A DNA stretch of 64,000 bases. It comes from JAQBQB01 sp963757185 (GTDB lineage: Bacteria; Gemmatimonadota; Gemmatimonadetes; Gemmatimonadales; Gemmatimonadaceae). The stretch's first letter is position 1. The number at the start of each line of letters is the position of its first letter. Below the pieces are notes generated by a model that saw nothing but the letters and a program-made list of their open reading frames with translations, ran no database searches and was not told the origin of the DNA. The stretch is taken from contig CAVWQI010000005.1 of the NCBI GenBank assembly GCA_963757185.1, positions 124,001-188,000 of the forward strand. The letters are read 5' to 3'. Below are positions 58,466 through 64,000 of this stretch, piece by piece. The translations under genes and the position numbers were made by a program.

Positions 58466-60856
58466 CTAGCGCGCCACCGGCGTGCCGCTCTCGATGCGCA
58501 TCCCGTAGAACGAGCGGTACACGAACGCCATCGAGACCACGAAGAACACGGCCGCGAGCATGTGGCTCAACGCCGGTCCGCGCTGCTCGGTGAGCGACAC
58601 GGCCAACTCCACGGCGAGCAGGCCGAACAGCGTCGTGAACTTGATGATCGGGTTGAGCGCCACCGAAGACGTGTCCTTGAACGGATCGCCGACGGTGTCG
58701 CCGACGACCGTCGCCGCGTGGAGCGGCGTGCCTTTCTGCTTCAACTCGACTTCGACGATCTTCTTCGCGTTGTCCCACGCGCCGCCGGCGTTGGCCATGA
58801 AGATCGCCTGATACAATCCGAACAGCGCGATCGAAATCAGATAGCCGATGAAGAAAAACGGCTCGTAGAACGCGAAGGCGAGCGTGGCGAAAAAGACCGT
58901 CAGGAAGATGTTGAACATGCCGGCCTGCGCGTACTTCGTGCAGATCTCGACGACCTTCTTGGAGTCGGAGACGGAGGCCGCCGCCGTGCTCTCGAGGTTC
59001 ATGTTCGCCTTGATGAACTCGACCGCGCGGTAGGCGCCCGTCGTCACCGCCTGGATGGACGCGCCGGTGAACCAGTAGATGATCGCGCCGCCGGTGATCA
59101 ATCCGAGTAGGAACGGCGGGTGCAGCAGCGACAGCTTGTCGATGTTCGTCGTGAGGCCGTTCGTGAGCGCGACGATGATCGAGAAGATCATCGTCGTCGC
59201 GCCGACGACCGCCGTGCCGATGAGCACCGGCTTGGCCGTCGCCTTGAACGTGTTCCCGGCGCCGTCGTTCTCCTCGAGGAAGTGCTTGGCGCGCTCGAAG
59301 TTCACCGGGAAGCCGTACTGCTGCTGGATCTGGGCGGCGGCGCCCGGGATCGTCTCGATCTGCGACAGCTCGTACACCGACTGCGCGTTGTCCGTCACCG
59401 GACCGTACGAGTCGACGGCGATCGTGACCGGGCCCATGCCCAGGAATCCGAACGCCACGAGACCGAATGCGAACACGGCCGGGGCGACCATCAGCGCACC
59501 GGCCCCTTGCGGGAATGACAGGCTGACCCAGTAGGCGATCGTCATCAGCGCCATGATCGTGATGCCCAGCCAATACGCGCTGAAGTTGCCCGCCACGAGG
59601 CCGGACAGGATGTTGAGCGACGGCCCGCCCTCGCGCGACGAGATGACGACTTCCTTCGTGTGCCGCGAGTCAACCGACGTGAAGACCTTCACGAACTCTG
59701 GAATGATCGCGCCGGCCAGCGTGCCGCACGTGATGACCGCCGAGAGCTTCCACCACAGCGTGCCGTCGCCAAGATCCGGAATGATGAGCTTCGACACGAT
59801 GAACGTCGCCCCAACGGACAGGATCGACGTCAACCACACGAGGAACGTGAGCGGAGCCTCGAAGTTCATCTTGTCGACGGACGCATAGCGCGCCTTGGCG
59901 ATCGCCGCGTTGAGCAGGTACGAGAGTCCGCTCGTCACCACCATCATGATGCGCATCACGAAGATCCAGACGAGCAGCTGGACCTTCACGTGGTCGTCCT
60001 TCACGGCGAGCACGATGAACGAGATGAGCGCGACGCCGGTGACGCCGTACGTCTCGAAGCCGTCGGCGCTGGGGCCGACGGAGTCGCCGGCGTTGTCGCC
60101 CGTGCAGTCGGCGATCACGCCGGGGTTGCGCGCGTCGTCTTCCTTCACGTTGAACACGATCTTCATGAGATCGGCGCCGATGTCGGCGATCTTCGTGAAG
60201 ATGCCGCCGGCGATTCGAAGCGCCGCCGCGCCGAGCGATTCACCGATCGCGAAGCCGATGAAGCAGGAACCGGCGTACTCGCCTGGAACGAACAGCAGGA
60301 TCGTCAGCATCAGCACCAGCTCGACCGAGATCAACAGCATGCCGATGCTCATGCCGGCCGAGAGCGGAATCGCGTAGCAGGGATACGGCTTGCCGCGCAG
60401 GGCCGCGAACGAGGTCCGCGAGTTCGCGAACGTGTTCACCCGGATGCCGAACCAGGCGACGCCGTAGCTGCCGGCGATCCCGATGAGGCTGAACGCGAGG
60501 ATGACGACGACTTTTTCCAGCGAGAAATGCTGGAGCACGCCGAAGTACAGCGCGATGACGATCCCGATGAAGAACTCGAGGATCAGGATGAACTTGCCTT
60601 GCGTGATCAGGTACGTCTTGCACGTCTCGTAGATCAGCTCGGAGACCGCTCGCATCGACTCGTGCACGGCCATGTTCTTGAGCCGCGTGTAGATGGCGAG
60701 ACCGAACAGGAGTCCGAGGGCGCAGACCACCAGCCCACCGATGAGGAGCGTGCCGCCGGGAACGCCAAGAAACGTCACCGAATTCAGGTTCGGAATGACG
60801 AGATTGGCTTCACCGCCGGCGGCCTGCTGCAATAGCGCGTTGACCGTCAGGTTCAT
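58466..60856 (-). CDS. hppA: membrane-bound ion-translocating pyrophosphatase
   Basis: A 796-residue integral pyrophosphatase that couples PPi hydrolysis to H+ (or Na+) pumping. The core is divergent: KIADIGADLMKIVFNVKEDDARNP (about 222-245) replaces the usual GADLVGKVE...PEDDPRNP with one residue fewer and a Phe at the usual Glu position. VIADCTGDNAGDSVGPSADGFETYG follows. GNTFKATAK has Lys at the site associated with K+-independent enzymes. About 16 helices. It is the first gene of the transporter run, after the terminator at 60928. The ion pumped is not certain. Confidence 0.9.
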   Translation of the reverse strand: MNLTVNALLQQAAGGEANLVIPNLNSVTFLGVPGGTLLIGGLVVCALGLLFGLAIYTRLKNMAVHESMRAVSELIYETCKTYLITQGKFILILEFFIGIVIALYFGVLQHFSLEKVVVILAFSLIGIAGSYGVAWFGIRVNTFANSRTSFAALRGKPYPCYAIPLSAGMSIGMLLISVELVLMLTILLFVPGEYAGSCFIGFAIGESLGAAALRIAGGIFTKIADIGADLMKIVFNVKEDDARNPGVIADCTGDNAGDSVGPSADGFETYGVTGVALISFIVLAVKDDHVKVQLLVWIFVMRIMMVVTSGLSYLLNAAIAKARYASVDKMNFEAPLTFLVWLTSILSVGATFIVSKLIIPDLGDGTLWWKLSAVITCGTLAGAIIPEFVKVFTSVDSRHTKEVVISSREGGPSLNILSGLVAGNFSAYWLGITIMALMTIAYWVSLSFPQGAGALMVAPAVFAFGLVAFGFLGMGPVTIAVDSYGPVTDNAQSVYELSQIETIPGAAAQIQQQYGFPVNFERAKHFLEENDGAGNTFKATAKPVLIGTAVVGATTMIFSIIVALTNGLTTNIDKLSLLHPPFLLGLITGGAIIYWFTGASIQAVTTGAYRAVEFIKANMNLESTAAASVSDSKKVVEICTKYAQAGMFNIFLTVFFATLAFAFYEPFFFIGYLISIALFGLYQAIFMANAGGAWDNAKKIVEVELKQKGTPLHAATVVGDTVGDPFKDTSSVALNPIIKFTTLFGLLAVELAVSLTEQRGPALSHMLAAVFFVVSMAFVYRSFYGMRIESGTPVAR

Positions 60857-60927
60857 TAGTCAGGAATGGCGAGTGGGAGTCCGAAAGCCTTCACGAGCGA
60901 AGACCCTCGCGGCTGCGGGCCGGGCAG

Positions 60928-60956
60928 AAAAAAAGCCCATGTAACTCATCATGGGC
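60928..60956 (-). terminator. rho-independent terminator after tonB
   Basis: A perfect 7-bp stem GCCCATG/CATGGGC (60935-60941 and 60950-60956, 8-nt loop) is followed on the minus strand by seven T (60928-60934). It lies about 105 bp after the tonB stop at 61062 and before hppA. Confidence 0.88.
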
Positions 60957-61061
60957 CCTGCACTTCAGCTAGATCGCCTAATGATAGACCAGGCGGTTCC
61001 GGTTGGCTAGGACGTGCCTCGCATCAGGCGCCGGTCAATGATCCGGCGCACACCGCGGCGC

Positions 61062-61946
61062 TCAGAAGTCGTAGATGATCTGCGCCTTCATGCGAATCGG
61101 CGTACCGTCGGGCTTCGTCCCCGGACGGAACTTGAACGACCGCAAGACCTCGTCGAGTCGGCGGTTGTACCCGCCGTCACGCGTCGGCGTGAACTTGAAG
61201 TCGATCACTTTTCCCGTGGAGTCGACGTCGTACTCGGCCACGAGATGGAAACCGCGGACCCGGTCCGGCATCGGCAGCGGCGGAATGAAGAGCTCCGTCG
61301 GCGACGGGGGATAGTTGGCTTGCAGGCCGCCGCCGGTGCCCGGACCGTTGCCCGATCCGCGACCCGTACCTGTGCCTGACCCGTTTCCGCCGCCGGTGCC
61401 CGGACCATTCCCGGCCGATCCATCCCTTCCCGTTCCGCCACCGGTGCCTGATTGCGCCGCCGTCGAATCGGGCGCCTTCGGCCCCTCGATCTTGAGCTCG
61501 GCCGGAGTCGGCTGCGTGATTTCAGGCAGCTTCATCGCGACCTGCTGTACGACGGGCTTGGGCTCCGGCTTGGGCGGCGGCGGTACGACCGGGGGAACGA
61601 CTGGCGGAACGACGGCCTTCACGACGGGCTGCTGAGTGGCCGCGGCCATTCGAACGTAGGTGACTCGTGCATGGTCGCCGGTGCCGCGATGTCCGCCGCC
61701 TCCGCCGCCCGCAGGCCCCGGTCCGCCGGCACCCTGCGGCATCTCCTTCACGTCGGCGGTGTGAAGAGCGAAGTCGCCGACGAGCAGGAAAATGATGAGC
61801 GCATGCAGCGCCGCCGACAGGACGCTCCAGCCGCGCCGATCGTCGCGCGCGACCGGGAGTCGCGTCGCCGGCAAGCGGCGGCGTTCGCGGTCGGAAGTCA
61901 TCTCAGTCGCCTGAACAACGGGCTTCGTACGAGTAGCGATCAGCAC
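61062..61946 (-). CDS. tonB: TonB family energy transducer
   Basis: A 294-residue TonB. One membrane helix (WSVLSAALHALIIFLLVGDF) is followed by a proline-rich stretch (VVPPVVPPVVPPPPKPEPKP), a Gly-rich repeat and the C-terminal TonB domain (FHLVAEYDVDSTGKVIDFKFTPTRDGGYNRRLDEVLRSFKFRPGT). GTG at 61946 is chosen because GGAG lies five bases upstream and a -10-like site lies 35 bp upstream. ATG at 61901 is an alternative. The frame is open further upstream without homology. Confidence 0.9.
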   Translation of the reverse strand: MLIATRTKPVVQATEMTSDRERRRLPATRLPVARDDRRGWSVLSAALHALIIFLLVGDFALHTADVKEMPQGAGGPGPAGGGGGGHRGTGDHARVTYVRMAAATQQPVVKAVVPPVVPPVVPPPPKPEPKPVVQQVAMKLPEITQPTPAELKIEGPKAPDSTAAQSGTGGGTGRDGSAGNGPGTGGGNGSGTGTGRGSGNGPGTGGGLQANYPPSPTELFIPPLPMPDRVRGFHLVAEYDVDSTGKVIDFKFTPTRDGGYNRRLDEVLRSFKFRPGTKPDGTPIRMKAQIIYDF

Positions 61947-61980
61947 AGCGTCTCCGCCAGGGCGTGGCGTCCTTAGCCCA

Positions 61981-61986
61981 GTTATA
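61981..61986 (-). promoter_or_regulatory. possible -10 element for tonB
   Basis: TATAAC on the minus strand (61986-61981) lies 35 bp before the preferred tonB start and 35 bp after the exbD terminator hairpin. No -35 hexamer resembling TTGACA is found at the right distance, so this is only a weak promoter candidate. Confidence 0.25.
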
Positions 61987-62020
61987 CGACTAATGACCCT
62001 GGAAGGGTTCGTGCCACCCC

Positions 62021-62060
62021 TGAAAAGAGACGCGGGCGGAGCCGGATGGCCCCGCCCGCG
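62021..62060 (-). terminator. terminator-like hairpin after exbD
   Basis: A perfect 9-bp stem CGCGGGCGG/CCGCCCGCG (62031-62039 and 62052-62060) is followed on the minus strand by the T-rich TCTCTTTTC. It lies 26 bp after the exbD stop and probably separates the exb genes from tonB, at least partly. Confidence 0.65.
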
Positions 62061-62085
62061 ACTTTGGTCCCCTTCTCTGCGTGCG

Positions 62086-62550
62086 TTACTTCGCCGCCGG
62101 GGCCGGCGCGCCATTGGCGCCCGGCGTGTCCTTCGGCGGAACGCCAATGACCTTCACGCCAGCACCGCGCGCGACGTCCATCGCGTCGATGATGTCGGCG
62201 TACTTCACGCCCGGCACGCCCTTCACGAAGATGATCTTCTCGGGGCGCGGATCGTAGATGCCCTTCAGTTCACCAGGAAGTTCCGAACGCGAGACCTGCT
62301 TCGTGTTGATCGCGTACTTCCCGCCCGGGCTCACCTCGAGCACGATCTGATCGTTCTTCTGGTTCGCCGGCTGCACGGTCGGATTCGGATCGGGCAGCTG
62401 GATGTCGATCGCCTTTCTCATGGACGGCAACACCGCCATGAAGATGATCAACAGCACGAGCAGCACGTCGATCATCGGCGTGACGTTCGGCTCGTTGGAC
62501 AGGGCACCGCCGGTCGAGCCGCCGCCGCCGCCACCTGGGGTCATCGACAT
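62086..62550 (-). CDS. exbD: ExbD/TolR family biopolymer transport protein
   Basis: A 154-residue ExbD. After a Gly-rich start, NVTPMIDVLLVLLIIFMAVLPS forms the single membrane helix with the conserved Asp (PMID). The periplasmic domain (ELPGELKGIYDPRPEKIIFVKG) follows. It starts on the stop of the other exbD (TAATG). The two ExbDs are clearly different in sequence. Confidence 0.93.
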   Translation of the reverse strand: MSMTPGGGGGGSTGGALSNEPNVTPMIDVLLVLLIIFMAVLPSMRKAIDIQLPDPNPTVQPANQKNDQIVLEVSPGGKYAINTKQVSRSELPGELKGIYDPRPEKIIFVKGVPGVKYADIIDAMDVARGAGVKVIGVPPKDTPGANGAPAPAAK

Positions 62551-63047
62551 TACTTGGCTCCTCCCGGTGGAGCGCCCGGGGCCGGCGTTGGATTCCGCTG
62601 ATCGCCCGCGATCGTGGACACGGTGCCCGGCTTCTGGTCACCGATCAGGCCCGCAACCGTCACGCCGTTGTGCATGGCGATGTCGAGCGCATCGAGCACC
62701 TTGGCGTAGTCCAGATTCTTGTCCGCCTTGAGATACATGATCTTGTCGTCGCGCGGTGTGTCGACATAAATGTGCTTGAGCGCCGCGGCGACGTCTTCCT
62801 TCCTGATCTGCTTCTTGTTGAGGTAGTAGTTGCCATCCTTGTCGATCCCCAGCACCTGATCGGTCTGGTCGTCTTCCGGATGGTCCTTGATGTTCTGGGC
62901 CTGCGGTGGGTCAGCCTGGAATCCCGCCAACAGTGCCGGCGTGACCACCATGAAGATGATCAGCAGCACGAGCATGACGTCCACCATCGGCGTCACGTTC
63001 GGCGTGGACTGAACGCTGGTCCCTCCTCCACCCGTCGACATTGCCAT
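62550..63047 (-). CDS. exbD: ExbD/TolR family biopolymer transport protein
   Basis: A 165-residue ExbD paralogue. NVTPMVDVMLVLLIIFMVVTPALL carries the membrane helix with the key Asp. The periplasmic domain (KKQIRKEDVAAALKHIYVDTPRDDKIMYLKADKNLDYAKVLDALDIA) is more charged than its neighbour. It starts 27 bp after exbB and shares one base with the next exbD. Confidence 0.93.
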   Translation of the reverse strand: MAMSTGGGGTSVQSTPNVTPMVDVMLVLLIIFMVVTPALLAGFQADPPQAQNIKDHPEDDQTDQVLGIDKDGNYYLNKKQIRKEDVAAALKHIYVDTPRDDKIMYLKADKNLDYAKVLDALDIAMHNGVTVAGLIGDQKPGTVSTIAGDQRNPTPAPGAPPGGAK

Positions 63048-63074
63048 TCGAAATCCCTCCGCGACGTGGTGGAC

Positions 63075-63809
63075 TTACTGCGAGATCGGGCCGCCGCTCG
63101 AGGCGGCGTTGAACTCACGGGTGAAGCGCGACCGGCCAAACTCGCCCGACACGCCCTTGATGAGATAGTCGATCATTTCCTTCGACACGTACGTCATCTC
63201 AGCCGTGAGGTTGTCGATCTTCGTCGTGAAGTAGTTGTACGCCCACACTGCCGGGATGGCGACGAGCAGACCGAACGCCGTCGTGATCAGCGCCTCGGCG
63301 ATACCACCGCCGATCGCCGCGAGACCGCCGGAACCCGACGCGGCCATTCCGGTGAACGAGTTCACGACGCCCATCGTGGTGCCGAGCAGTCCGACGAACG
63401 GCGCCGTCGCGCCGACGGTGGCGAGCACCGCGAGGCCGCGCTTCAGGTTCGTGATCTCGAGGAGCATATTGCGCTCGACCGCGCGCTCCGCCGAGTTGAT
63501 GTCGGCGACGGTGACCGAACCGTCGGCGATGAGGGGCTTCACTTCACCGAGCGCGCCGCCGAGGACGATGGCGACGTGCGACTTCTTGTAGCTCTCCGCG
63601 AGGCGGATCGCTTCGGTGAGGTTGTCCTCTTCCAGGAACTGCGAGAACTCCGGCGCGAACTTGATCGTTTCCTTCTGGGCCTTTCGGAGGTTCCACCACT
63701 TCGAGACCATGACCGTCAGCGAGTAGATCGACATCACCGCCATCACGACGCAAATGCCCTTGGCAAAATTGCCCATCTGGTGCCATAGGCCGAGCAATGA
63801 GAAATCCAT
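63075..63809 (-). CDS. exbB: MotA/TolQ/ExbB proton channel family protein
   Basis: A 244-residue ExbB. It has an N-terminal helix (GICVVMAVMSIYSLTVMVS), RAVERNMLLEITNLKRGLAVLATVGATAPFVGLLGTTMGVVNSF with the conserved channel region, then GGIAEALITTAFGLLVAIPAVWAYNYFT. Together with the ExbD genes it forms the proton-driven motor that powers TonB-dependent transport. It sits 37 bp after the preceding TonB-domain gene. Confidence 0.95.
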   Translation of the reverse strand: MDFSLLGLWHQMGNFAKGICVVMAVMSIYSLTVMVSKWWNLRKAQKETIKFAPEFSQFLEEDNLTEAIRLAESYKKSHVAIVLGGALGEVKPLIADGSVTVADINSAERAVERNMLLEITNLKRGLAVLATVGATAPFVGLLGTTMGVVNSFTGMAASGSGGLAAIGGGIAEALITTAFGLLVAIPAVWAYNYFTTKIDNLTAEMTYVSKEMIDYLIKGVSGEFGRSRFTREFNAASSGGPISQ

Positions 63810-63846
63810 AATCTTCGAGTCTCCGACTCAGTGAAGTGGTGGTGAT

Positions 63847-64000
63847 CTACTTGGTCAGGTTGAACTGGAACGGCATCTGCACGAGCTGTCGGACTTTCTT
63901 CCCGCCGACTTCCGCGGGATAGAACTTCATGTTCGGGAGCGCGGACTTGACCGCGTTCGTGAACAGGTCGTGCGTCGACTTGAGGATGTGGAACTGGCTC
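63847..64000 (-). CDS. TonB-domain protein (5' end beyond window)
   Basis: The last 50 residues of a protein entering from the right edge end at a TAG at 63849-63847. The fragment (NAVKSALPNMKFYPAEVGGKKVRQLVQMPFQFNLTK) is the end of a TonB C-terminal domain. It lies 37 bp before exbB on the same strand and is likely the first gene of the tonB-exbB-exbD-exbD operon. Confidence 0.85.
   Translation of the reverse strand, partial: SQFHILKSTHDLFTNAVKSALPNMKFYPAEVGGKKVRQLVQMPFQFNLTK

Noticed and set aside
61310..61450. Glycine-rich GC repeat, considered as a non-coding repeat
   Set aside because: It lies in frame within tonB as a Gly/Asn/Ser linker.

Overview
The window is about 64 kb of GC-rich bacterial chromosome. 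The gene content and style point to a Gemmatimonadota-like, diderm, free-living organism. Evidence for a diderm is BamD, ExbB/ExbD/TonB, several lipoproteins and a large SecA with extra insertions. Coding density is very high and many genes overlap by 4 bp with GTG starts. There is no phage, IS element, CRISPR array or rRNA. The phylum call is an inference from protein style, not from a marker search.

Layout. 1-3.7 kb: end of a SAM methyltransferase, the (p)ppGpp synthetase/hydrolase rel, and radC. 3.9-6.4 kb (+): an SGNH esterase-like protein and an MBOAT acyltransferase, a cell-surface acylation pair. 6.5-11.2 kb (-): secA, nadD, bamD. 11.3-22.9 kb (-): a sugar-nucleotide locus with gmd, a GDP-4-keto-6-deoxymannose reductase, carB, then a complete WbpD/B/E/A-type set for UDP-diacetamido-glucuronic acid, ugd and an epimerase. 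The WbpD acetyltransferase carries a single-base frameshift. carB, a pyrimidine/arginine gene, is embedded and translationally overlapped in this locus.

23.0-26.5 kb (-): the alpha operon rpmJ-rpsM-rpsK-rpsD-rpoA-rplQ-rpmB, with a clear promoter, an attenuator-like hairpin just before rpmJ and a textbook terminator after rpmB. 26.6-30.1 kb (-): smpB, an amidase, pyrD and pyrF, joined by 4-bp overlaps. A tRNA-Leu(CAG) with its own promoter follows (+). 30.3-43.5 kb (-): long runs of closely packed genes. These include an Rrf2 regulator, aspartase, thioredoxin reductase, a PHP phosphatase, a 2-oxoacid dehydrogenase E2, several small unknowns, inositol-phosphate synthase with a CDP-alcohol phosphotransferase (a likely phosphatidylinositol route), and a NamZ-type exo-muramidase.

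43.5-52.5 kb (+): a serine hydrolase lipoprotein, two sodium/solute symporters, an A-type Fe-S carrier, a NagB/PIG-L fusion, a BadF-type sugar kinase and prephenate dehydratase. With NamZ, most of these suggest an amino-sugar or peptidoglycan salvage locus. 52.7-55.4 kb (-): a two-subunit molybdenum hydroxylase of the IorAB type. 55.6-60.9 kb (-): a dicarboxylate/glutamate symporter, an amino-acid permease and a divergent membrane pyrophosphatase. 61.1-64 kb (-): tonB, exbD, exbD, exbB and the end of another TonB-domain gene.

Intergenic space is small, but three gaps hold large, unrelated palindromes (46.65-46.75, 52.51-52.63 and 55.48-55.54 kb).
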